Assembly: GCA_021927905.1 (NCBI GenBank)
Contig: BLLK01000057.1
Coordinates: 62,001 to 126,000 of the forward strand
From: Chaetoceros tenuissimus
Taxonomy: Eukaryota > Bacillariophyta > Thalassiosirophyceae > Chaetocerotales > Chaetocerotaceae
Length of the DNA stretch: 64,000 bases
Direction: 5' to 3'
Shown: positions 50,381 to 59,131 of the stretch, piece by piece
Numbering within the stretch: position 1 is the stretch's first letter
How the letters are laid out: each line of letters opens with the position of its first letter
Translations under genes and position numbers: made by a program
The notes under the pieces: model-generated
Told to the model about the DNA's origin: nothing
Seen by the model: the letters and a program-made list of their open reading frames with translations, nothing else
Database searches by the model: none

Positions 50381-51301
50381 ATGAATCCTCTTACCAAACA
50401 CACCTCAATCACTCAATCTGAAGATACTGCTCCAATGCACAATCAGAAACAACATTCTAAGCGAGGAGGCTGCAAATACCCTTTCCCACAGCGTCTCTTC
50501 GATCTACTCGAGAAAGCTGATGATGTCAGGGAACTCTCCATCATCTCATGGAGTCCTAATGGAAAATACTTTCGAGTACACAATCGTAAAGCATTCGAAG
50601 ATTTGATTCAAAAGAAACACTTTAACCAATCCAAGTATGCGTCCTTCCGTCGGCAGCTCAACCTGTGGGGTTTCGAGCGCATTCCTGACCACGAAGTACA
50701 AGACCCTTATTTGGAAAGATCGTTGTATGGTGGTTGCTTTTTCCATCCCTTGTTTCAACGTCATGATAGGAGTCTCTGTTGTACCATGTCTCGGACAGTA
50801 GGGAGGAATGGTAGAAAAGAACTCAGTAAGAACTTTGTTGTGTCTACAGGAAGTAGTCGTTCTTTCGGTTCAACAGGAAGAAGTGATGCTCATGTTCATG
50901 ATGAGCTTGCTTCTCCTTCTTCTCTCAGTACTATAGGAAACCAACCTTTTTTCTTCAATGCGATCTCTGTGTCTCCGCCACTTTCAGATGGTCTTGATGG
51001 ATTAGAGCCATATTCTATCCATCATGATTCAATAAAATCTTTTATTAATCAAGATGATACGACGACGATTGATGCTGATACCCAACTTTCGTTACTGAAT
51101 CATAGTAGTCCTCCTCAAGAAGAAGAAAGTCATCCCATTCCTCTCGGGGAAGAACTGTTGCTCGATCAGCCACAACAGGGATATGAACAAGGCAAAGGGG
51201 ACGATTCTTCTTCTTCTACGGATGAAAAAGAGTTCCAAGAGCTGATTACATTTCTTAGTGCCAACGATGACAACATTCAAAAGTACTTATTCGAATCTTA
51301 A
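50381..51301 (+). CDS. HSF-type transcription factor, 306-residue type
   Basis: This is an intact single-exon gene. The DNA-binding domain covers about residues 30-135 (CKYPFPQRLFDLLEKADDV, IISWSPNGKYFRVHNRKAF, FNQSKYASFRRQLNLWGFERI, GCFFHPLFQRHDRSLCC). A long Ser/Asp/Glu-rich region follows. The end ELITFLSANDDNIQKYLFES matches the C-terminal motif of the array copies, although the middle differs, so the motif is under selection. It is related to the broken copy at 42576. A 43-bp triple repeat begins in its last codons. Confidence 0.93.
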   Translation: MNPLTKHTSITQSEDTAPMHNQKQHSKRGGCKYPFPQRLFDLLEKADDVRELSIISWSPNGKYFRVHNRKAFEDLIQKKHFNQSKYASFRRQLNLWGFERIPDHEVQDPYLERSLYGGCFFHPLFQRHDRSLCCTMSRTVGRNGRKELSKNFVVSTGSSRSFGSTGRSDAHVHDELASPSSLSTIGNQPFFFNAISVSPPLSDGLDGLEPYSIHHDSIKSFINQDDTTTIDADTQLSLLNHSSPPQEEESHPIPLGEELLLDQPQQGYEQGKGDDSSSSTDEKEFQELITFLSANDDNIQKYLFES

Positions 51302-51416
51302 AACATTGCTACAAAGCTATAGCTAGCCAGTATTCGAATCTTAAAACATTGCTACAAAGCTATAGCTAGCCAGTATTCGAATCTTAAAACATTGCTACAA
51401 AGCTATAGCTAGCCAG
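51288..51416 (+). repeat. Three perfect 43-bp tandem repeats at the HSF stop codon
   Basis: Units 51288-51330, 51331-51373 and 51374-51416 are identical, beginning TATTCGAATCTTAA and ending AGCTATAGCTAGCCAG. The first unit contains the last codons and TAA stop of the HSF gene. Each unit therefore repeats the stop region in the 3' UTR. Confidence 0.95.
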
Positions 51417-51619
51417 AGCAATGATGAATGAACTGTATGTAGGAATCCAATTTACAATAAACAATCTTTTTTATATATTTTTGCTATTCCTATGACACCT
51501 CTGTATCTTTTCTTCGATTCCTGGTTGCCTTTGCAGTGGAGCAAAGTCTACAACAAGCAACCTTCTCACATTTGGTTTCATTGATATGAAAATCAAAATG
51601 ACTTTCATAGTAACAAAGC

Positions 51620-51900
51620 ACTTCTCATATATTGGCAAAACCATTCTATGTACCCTTTATTTTCGAATGACAGCATATCCAGTATCTTGTCCGTGGCGCA
51701 AGCGATAATTACTTCTTTTTCGAATATTACTTCAGATCTATACTCCATTGCCTCTGCAACGAAATCTCTTCTAACAATCAAGAAAAGATTCTTTTTGATT
51801 TGCTTCCTTTTCTTTAATGGAAAATTTGAATACACGACTAGTCACCACACTTACATAGGGATCACAACAGCAAAAATAGAGCTAATGGCTTCTAGAGGCT
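51620..51900 (-). pseudogene. YAETVEYGP-family C-terminal remnant
   Basis: A minus-strand frame contains LFLIVRRDFVAEAMEYRSEV and EKEVIIACATDKILDML, aligned by eye with LLMVRDLYAETVEYGPDLSLEEAVFVGYAMDWL of the intact copy. Before it, in another frame, is CDPYVSVVTSRVFKFS, similar to GDPTACGNLVFEFYS. The N-terminal half is missing. Highly diverged. Confidence 0.5.
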
Positions 51901-52189
51901 ATGTATAAATTCTAATTTGCATAGCTTTTATGTGTAATTCTCTTATCTTCATCATTCTTTATGCAATGAAATACAGTAAAAGCTATGACTCTTTTATCAA
52001 TTCCAAAATGACTTTATCATAGACTGTCGAAGTGTTCGAATTCAGAAACTATCAAACCGATTGATAAAAATATGTCGATTCGATCGTACATTGTATGCTT
52101 GCTTTGGTTTGTGATACTCTGAATTTCGTTCAAGGGGCGCTATGAACTCCGTTGTTGCCAGCGCGCAAGAAGAATCAATCGTGCAAAAT

Positions 52190-52310
52190 CCAAAACGTTC
52201 TTGAAAAGTATTCTTCCGCATTCGCAGAAAAGAGGTATGTGAGCTGACGTCAAATGACATTGGAGACGATGACGATGCTAATTTTCACCGTGAAAACTCC
52301 GATTTTTATT
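52190..52310 (+). promoter_or_regulatory. HSF 5' flank shared with copy F, with TGACGTCA
   Basis: It is the inverse counterpart of about 7948-8045 and lies upstream of the HSF pseudogene at 52430. TGACGTCA occurs near 52238 in this copy and is changed in the other. The conserved order of blocks points to a functional promoter segment in the ancestral copy. Confidence 0.55.
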
Positions 52311-52429
52311 TGGAAGCTTCTCAAACCTTTTTGCTTAGTCATCTTTCTTTATGTATGAAAATTGAGATTTCTTTCTGCACTTTTTTGTTTCACATAAAAA
52401 ATCAACATCCATATACTTCGCATAAAAAC

Positions 52430-53168
52430 GTGAATACTCTTATCAAGCACTCTTTAATCACTCAATCTGTGAAGATACAGTGCCACCACAGCATAATCAG
52501 CAAACGTTCTAAGCGAGGAGGCTGCAAATACCCTTTCCCTCAACGTTTGTTTGATCTACTCGAATATATCGATGTGAGGAAACCCGAACTCTCTAGCATC
52601 ATTTCATGGTGCCCTAATGGGAAGGCTTTTCAAGTACAAGGCATTCGAACAACAGATTCAACCGAAAATGTTTAATCAGTCCAAGTATGGATCCTTTAAT
52701 CGACAGCTCAACCTGTGGGGTTTTGAGCGTATTCCTCATCAGCGTGCTGGTGCATGTTATTTCCATCCACTGTTTCAGAGTCATGATAGGAACCTATGCT
52801 GCACCATGTATCGAAGCAATGGACCAGGTATTACATCATTGTCATCTAAAAGGAGTACTACTGTCGTCTCTGAAGGAAGACATGGAAGTCTTGTTAGTTC
52901 TGGTTCAATCTGCTTCACAACGACAAGACCAAGAAGTAATCAAGAGATGACTATGCTTGAAGCTTTTTCTTCCTCGTTAGAGAGTCGTCTGAGAAGAACA
53001 GAGCAGCTGCTTGACCAACAGCAACAACAAGGGCATTGGCAAGATACTACTAGTAGTAACGGTGAGGATTCTTCTTCAATTAGTAGTGCTGAAGATAGAG
53101 AGTTTCACGATCTAATTACTTATCTGAGCGCCAACGATGACAGCATTCTTAAGTACCTCTTGGAATGA
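52430..53168 (+). pseudogene. Chimeric HSF pseudogene (8-bp deletion, start codon lost)
   Basis: The leader resembles that of the 50381 gene, but the start ATG is GTG at 52430. From the DNA-binding domain on, the gene matches the array/57-kb type. After KAFQV an 8-base deletion (TGATCGGA, relative to 56935-56945) shifts the frame near 52636. The remaining domain and the tail with LITYLSANDDSILKYLLE continue open to 53168. The switch of type between leader and domain implies gene conversion or unequal crossing over between HSF lineages. Confidence 0.88.
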
Positions 53169-53424
53169 TCATCTTAAATAAATAACAAGGCAAGCACAAA
53201 TCGATTGATTATTAGTGAACATGGTAACAATATTGAAAAATGTATCATGAGCGACAAGCAGTGGCATAGGTACTAGCAAATTTATGGAGGATGGATGAAA
53301 ATGATATTCAGGGGAAAGGATCAGACACAAATTTAATAAATATTTAACCCTAAAAGGTCAGAGGAATCATATTATATTTTTGAAATTGTAATAAACTAGA
53401 TATTGTTTTATGTTTGTATTGTAT

Positions 53425-54250
53425 TTAGTAAGCCGTTTGTTCCCTCTAAAAATGATTCTGGTGTTCTGAGAAGAAATCTAGGAAACTTTACCTTGAAAAG
53501 TGTCTTATAATCCGAGCTATATCGCGTCTAATGTCTATGATTCCTAATAATAAGAAAATCTTTACTGATATTAATCACTACGCTATTGAGCATCAACATC
53601 ATTACATCGGCCCGTGAGGGTGGATGAAAAGGAAAGAAGATTATGTTGTTGTATATGTTGTGATCAGTGACGGTGCAAGGTATGCCTTCGTCGCTGTCCA
53701 TGTCGCGATCCAATCTCTCATTCGATCTAGAGGTTGTGACAATAATGACTCCGTTGTAACTGGTATTTGGCGGGTAAAAGCTATGTGGTCTGGTCTACTC
53801 TCTGCAAGTAATTTCTGTATCTTTTTCTTTGCTTTGTCTCTATCACGTATGTATTCTTTCGCTGTGATGGCTGTATGCGCCACCTCGTTGTGAACTTGCC
53901 ATCTGTTGAGGGCTATATACGTTGATTCTTGTATCAGCATTTTTGAGAATACTGTCGCTTTGTAATGTGCCGGTAGCTTCGAGTTTTTAGGTAGCTGTGA
54001 TGCCAGCCTCGAATACTCTTTCTAATGTCTATGATTCCTACTTGTATGCCTCATTCCTACCAGTACTATTACATACCTGCCTAGAACAAGAAATCTCGAC
54101 AATGGACTACTACTCATCTCTCATCCCTTTGTAGAAAAGTACTTCTTGGTATATGTCATATACTCTTCAAAAATATGATACAGAACTTCTGTACACGAAC
54201 ATACATTTCCTTCCAAATCATAGGAAGAATTTTGGAAAGAAAGTGTTCGT
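53425..54250. mobile_element. Long-TIR element interrupted by a nested insertion
   Basis: One arm starts near 53425 (GTTTGTTCCCTCTAAAAATG) and matches to 53546. The match resumes at 54021 with the arm end and centre (CATACCTGCCTAGAACAAG, TCATCCCTTTGTAGAAAAG) to about 54240. The interruption is flanked by a 20-base direct repeat. The far arm is absent, so the element is also truncated. Confidence 0.7.
53547..54020 (-). mobile_element. Nested insertion with a 20-bp target duplication and an open frame
   Basis: TCTAATGTCTATGATTCCTA occurs at 53527-53546 and exactly again at 54021-54040, bracketing about 474 bp. On the minus strand a frame is open from near the insertion edge (SRLASQLPKNSKLPAHYKA) through EVAHTAITAKEYIRDRDKAK to a stop at 53641, about 125 codons with helical, charged composition. 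A target duplication that long is typical of target-primed retrotransposition, so a truncated retro-element or a retro-copied gene fragment is likely. The protein family was not recognised. Confidence 0.55.
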
Positions 54251-56480
54251 CAGAAAAAGCGCATTATCCAACTGCACTTTTATCATTCAATCATAACATG
54301 GAAAATATACATTGACTTGACAATAATATCATAGATAGATCATGTTTTTCATAATAGCTCATATGAGCAGTGCAGATGACTTATATTTTCATCGCGAATG
54401 ACGGACTCTTTCTTCTTGAAATGACTTATATTATTAAATGAATGAAATGAGGACAATATTACCGTGACTGACTTAAACAAAGCTAAATGATACTTTTCTG
54501 CGATCCCATTATGCTGTTTTAGCCAGACTCTTATTTGTCGAGCGTTGAATGAAGAATCTTCTACTACGTCAACAAACAGCACAACACTTTATTTCACATC
54601 TTTTCCTTCACAGCGTTTCACCTATAGCAAGAAAAAATTGCAAATTTGATACCCAATATATACATCAACGATATATGCACCTATTTGATCCTTGGGCGAG
54701 TGGCAGTTTTGGAGATTTACTTTTATCGATGAGCTAGACGATAGATTACAAGATTTGGTGAGACGGAAAAGAGAGCCGAGTAATGAAGTGTTTCGGTACT
54801 GAATGAGGATTGGAGAGTTTTAGAATGCTGAGAAAGGGCGATGTTTTGATATCATATGTATAGTCAACTCACTGTGGCTTCGGATAACGGACTGATGCCT
54901 TTTCAAGCGAGATTGAGAGTCGGATCCACCTTCAAATTTGAATTTTGAGGTCGACAATGGAATAGAAAGTGCAAAAATCAACTTTTTACTCAACAGAATT
55001 CGATGCTGTATAGCTCAAAACGTTGGTCTAGGTATTGAAGAAGAACGGTGTATACAGCAAGCAGACTTTTTCATATGGATAGGAGTTCGAATCAACTTGT
55101 GAAAAAAATTGCTCGGAAATAAGAACAAACTGAAATTCAATCGATATGCAACCCGATGACACATCTAGCGATGACACTGAGGATCCAGACCACAAACCAT
55201 CCTCGCACTATACTTTGAATTAAAGCATTGTAGTTTTACTTCTTGCCTAGAGTAAATATTACTTGAGTAAATCTAAATAATGTAGTCAATTTCCTACCTC
55301 AAAAAGTAAATATGTATATCATTGAAGTATAATCTAAATATGCAATTCCTTGAACTTCATTAGTATTCGCTTTTTCTATATAAATAATGAGGATCACGAG
55401 CTCGAGCAACAAATTTAAGCTTATCTTCACATAGCATAGCTGTAAAACGTTATTTTTGCGATATTCCAACATTATTTTTTCGTATGGTTTGATCTGTAGT
55501 GGTCTCAGAAGCTCCAAAAGTTCGTCAGAGTATCTGTTTGTAATGGTGGTTCGCAATTGCTACGAATTATAGCTCTATCTATTCGATTAGTGAAATTATA
55601 CACGCCGATAGCTTATTTTGACCAAAATTTAAAGTCTTAGTGAAGGAACAAGTAGCTTGAGAAAAGTATGGAGACGTTCTCAAAAAGACACAGGTAGGAT
55701 ATAAAAGGCATTAGATATGTATGGGCTCAAAGTATAACCGCTCAAAAAACTTCAACTATACAAAATGCGCGATTTGGGTACATATTTACCTCCAGAAAGG
55801 GTCGAGGTAAGTCATCTTTAACTCAGCGACTCTTAAAGTTATGAATACGCCTCCTCCACTTTACTTCTCTCGTTAAAAATCAACTTTAATGGTTCTTAGG
55901 TAGATGTTATGCTGTCCTATAATCGATTTTTGGCTCGATACAAGTTTGGAGGAGCGAAAGAAAGGATTTAAGTATAAATACCAATGACGGTCGAGTCATA
56001 TGTGAAATACATAAGTATCAATAAATGAAACTAATGACGAATTAGAAGATATATAACATAATATTAATAAAAAGCTATACTTGTATGAATGTACTTTTCG
56101 ATGCTGAATTACTTGTTTCTATTTTATTATTTTTCTAATACATGAGTATAACTTTTAACAGTTATGCAGACGTTGCAAATACGTCATATTACCAAGGCAT
56201 ATACGTACACAAGATTTGAATTAGTGTCAACACGGAGAAACGGTCATTCTGATTCAAAAAAGCGCAGAGCAGAAGCCCACAGCAAACGACACATAAATCA
56301 ATTCATTCAACACACCTCCACTTCACAGCATAATATGATCAAAAGCAATACACGCTAATACATAAGAGATACAGAAATATATTCTTAGTATGTATGGAAA
56401 AGAAGGGCGAGGATAGCTACTGTTGCATCTAGTTTCTTGGTGAGTAACAGTGACGATGGAAGATTTGTTTCTTGTGTAAT
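54251..56480. other. Gene-poor stretch
   Basis: Only short, random-looking reading frames are present (for example 55299-55556 minus and 56164-56358 plus). No RNA gene, intron-containing gene or repeat was recognised in about 2.2 kb. Confidence 0.45.
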
Positions 56481-56489
56481 AGTACTGGT

Positions 56490-56605
56490 AGGAATGAGGC
56501 ATAGGAATCATAGACATTAGACGTGATATAGCTCGGATTATAAGACACTTTGAAAGGTAAAGTTTCCTATATTTCTTTAGAACACCAGAAACATTTTCAG
56601 TGGGA
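56490..56605. repeat. Right arm of the long-TIR element
   Basis: The sequence runs from AATAGTACTGGTAGGAATGAGGC through GATATAGCTCGGATTATAAG to GAACACCAGAAACATTTTC, just upstream of the next HSF gene. It is in the same relative position as in the tandem array, so this arm moves with the HSF promoter. Confidence 0.72.
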
Positions 56606-56726
56606 ACCATCAACGGAGTATCAAAGGGAGGGAACAAGCGGGGTATCGGCGGCTTACTCCCCGGTAATTCAACAAGAAATCCAATCGGAGAGTTCTTCTT
56701 TTCTCACAAATACATCAATTACAAAT

Positions 56727-57494
56727 ATGAATCCAGTTACTACCATACACACTTCACCCCTCACACCATCTACAGATACAGGAGAACACCGTCAACAGCA
56801 GCGTTCAAAGAGAGGAGGTTGCAAGTACCCTTTCCCTCAACGTTTGTTTGATCTTCTCGAATATATCGATGTGAGGAAACCCGAACTCTCTCGCATCATT
56901 TCATGGTGCCCTAATGGGAAGGCGTTTCAAGTACATGATCGGAAGGCATTCGAACAACAGATTCAACCGAAAATGTTTAATCAGTCCAAGTATGGATCCT
57001 TTAATCGACAGCTCAACCTGTGGGGTTTTGAGCGTATTCCTCATCAGCGTGCTGGTGCATGTTATTTCCATCCACTGTTTCAGAGTCATGATAGGAACCT
57101 ATGCTGCACCATGTATCGAAGCAAAGGACCAGGTACTACTACATCAGTGTCATCTAAAAGGAGTACTACTGCCGTCTCTGAAGGAAGACATGGAAGTCTT
57201 GTTAGTTCTGGTTCAATCTGCTTCACAACAACAAGACCAAGAAGTAATCAACAGACGTCGATGTTGTTGAACGAATCTACTACTACTCCTTGGTCGTCGT
57301 TAGAGAGTCGTCTGAGAAGAACAGAGCAGCTGCTTGACCAACAACAACAACAAGGGCATGGGCAAGATACTACTAGTAGTAACGGTGAGGATTCTTCTTC
57401 AACTAGTAGTGACGACGATAGAGAGTTTCACGATCTAATTACTTATCTGAGCGCCAACGATGACAACATTCTTAAGTACCTCTTGGAATCATAA
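56727..57494 (+). CDS. HSF-type transcription factor, 57-kb copy
   Basis: This 255-residue intact protein starts MNPVTTIHTSPLTPSTDTGE. The frame is open further upstream to 56550, but that part is the long-TIR arm and promoter repeat, so I chose 56727. The DNA-binding domain has IISWCPNGKAFQVHDRKAFEQQ and FNQSKYGSFNRQLNLWGF. The middle has an extra NESTTTPWSSLESR segment. The tail is DLITYLSANDDNILKYLLES. Its flanks match those of copies B-G, on the opposite strand and about 48 kb away. Confidence 0.93.
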   Translation: MNPVTTIHTSPLTPSTDTGEHRQQQRSKRGGCKYPFPQRLFDLLEYIDVRKPELSRIISWCPNGKAFQVHDRKAFEQQIQPKMFNQSKYGSFNRQLNLWGFERIPHQRAGACYFHPLFQSHDRNLCCTMYRSKGPGTTTSVSSKRSTTAVSEGRHGSLVSSGSICFTTTRPRSNQQTSMLLNESTTTPWSSLESRLRRTEQLLDQQQQQGHGQDTTSSNGEDSSSTSSDDDREFHDLITYLSANDDNILKYLLES

Positions 57495-57646
57495 ACCTAC
57501 TTTCAAAGGATAGGCCAAATGACTAGATATATTGTTTACTTTACAGAGTATAGATGATAGGAGAAACAGCAGCATAAACACATCTCTGCTAAATAGTTGT
57601 ATAAAACTAAGCATACTTAGTATACACAACAGTTGCAAGAACAAGT

Positions 57647-58168
57647 CTATGCAAGGTAGTTGTAAAGCTGAGAATCATCAGCACTACGCTCCAAGTATTC
57701 TCTGTCAATCAAACTTTCAATTCTCTTCTTGATAGCACGTGGGTTTGGTTTGAAGAATGCAAGCTGGGAAAGAACCTCTGCCACAAGTTGCTGATGCTTG
57801 AGTGCCTTTCTAGCCTTCATAGTTCCTACAATCGATGCCTCGATAGCATAGTTTCTATCTTCATCTACCTTCTTGGCATTATGAGTAGCGTCAAGAGATG
57901 CCATAGGAATACGGATCTTTCTTGTGTTACTCGAGAACTTTGCATTTGCAACAAAGGAGTCGGTACTATTGATCTTGTTGCTTGCAGGCGACTTTGAGAT
58001 AACCTTGTACTTTCCACAGGATAGAGAATGCATCAATGGTTTGAGTACACTATCATCAAGTCTCAATTCTTGCTTCAGTTCTTCATAGGTCTTTTTCTTT
58101 CCTCCGTTCATGAGGTTGAGTGCGATTGCTTGGAGACTTGTTACATTCAGATCATATGTCAATGGCAT
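57647..58168 (-). CDS. Cullin C-terminal fragment (winged-helix/neddylation region)
   Basis: This 173-residue frame matches only the end of a cullin: LNVTSLQAIALNLMNGGKKKTYEELKQ, LMHSLSCGKYKVISK, ASIVGTMKARKALKH with the Lys at about 118 in the NEDD8-acceptor position, and the family ending IESLIDREYLERSADDSQLYNYLA. Full cullins have over 700 residues, so the N-terminal adaptor-binding repeats and most of the C-terminal domain are absent. Its 5' end abuts and overlaps by 17 bp the YAETVEYGP-family copy at 58152. It looks like a truncated duplicate cut at a recombination breakpoint. Whether it is expressed is unknown; without the rest it could not scaffold a ligase. Confidence 0.75.
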   Translation of the reverse strand: MPLTYDLNVTSLQAIALNLMNGGKKKTYEELKQELRLDDSVLKPLMHSLSCGKYKVISKSPASNKINSTDSFVANAKFSSNTRKIRIPMASLDATHNAKKVDEDRNYAIEASIVGTMKARKALKHQQLVAEVLSQLAFFKPNPRAIKKRIESLIDREYLERSADDSQLYNYLA

Positions 58169-58796
58169 AACCGAAGAATGCAGCTTCTACCAAACTTATC
58201 CCGGGCCCATATTCAACGGTTTCATTATAAAGATCTCTAATCATGATAAGTTTTTTTTTTCTATTCGTAAGAGAGTAAAATTTGAAGATGAGATTGCCAC
58301 AGACCTTTGGATTCATAGAACAGCATAACAATGATGATGCTACTGACGTATTTTGGCATCGCATGAATTTTTTGTAGGAATTAGCGTGGTATGGATCAAC
58401 TTTTTTCAAGGTATAATTTCTACAACATGGACCTTTAAGAAGTACCATCGTATGCTGCAAAGTTTTAGAACCTCTAGGCGGAGTGGCTGTAAACAGTTCA
58501 TTCCAAAATGTGGAAGCACGTGATATACGTAAACGAATCTTGTTCGTATTGGGATCTATGAGATCTATTTCAATCATTGATGTTCATATCTTTAGATAAT
58601 CGCGAGTAATCCCACCATGAAGTTTCAGAACAATATTTCCATCCATATCTACAATGTTATTTTCATCATCTGGTCTCATCAGCGTACTTGCCAAAGGAAG
58701 CTTTATGGTCTTCCAACATGATTTGGTAGAAGCGCTTGGTGATGGTGCAGCATATTTGCTGTTATCTTTCAAATGTTTCATTGCTGTATCCTTCAT
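58152..58796 (-). pseudogene. YAETVEYGP-family copy with one in-frame TGA
   Basis: The frame starts at 58796 (MKDTAMKHLKDNSK) and runs through SCWKTIKLPLAST, VDMDGNIVLKLHGGITRDYL to a TGA at 58586-58584. It then continues in the same frame with MIEIDLIDPNTNKIRLRIS, FMRCQNTSVASSLLCC and IMIRDLYNETVEYGPGISLVEAAFFGYAIDI. The stop falls in a variable loop with no Cys in the intact paralog, so selenocysteine is unlikely. It is a young pseudogene or two separate pieces. Confidence 0.72.
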
Positions 58797-59131
58797 TTTG
58801 TGTGAATGTTTTATGAACCTCGCTCTCATCACTATGTTGGCTAATACTTCGCATTCATTCGTGATGCCAACTTCTATTCTAAAATGGCGCGTATCTTTCC
58901 CAACGACATTGACTCCTATCAATAGTACCAATTTAGCCTCTTTGACGTTATCATTGAACCAAATCTTTCAAAGATACGACATTGTACGACATGAACACGT
59001 ATTTTACTTGACCCACGAAATCCAAAATCTGCTGCTTTCATCGCTCATCGCCAACAAACAACGAAATGTATCTTTCTCATCATCTGATTGCATTCTCAGT
59101 CATCACTAGCTATAGCCTGTATATATTCAAT

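Noticed and set aside
56550-56726. N-terminal extension of the 57-kb HSF from an ATG at 56550
   Set aside because: The sequence is the long-TIR arm and promoter repeat seen before other HSF starts, where it is non-coding.
58584-58586. In-frame TGA of the YAETVEYGP-family copy as selenocysteine
   Set aside because: It lies in a variable loop that is two residues shorter than in the intact paralog, which has no Cys there. The downstream region belongs to the cullin fragment and has no SECIS-like fold that I can see.
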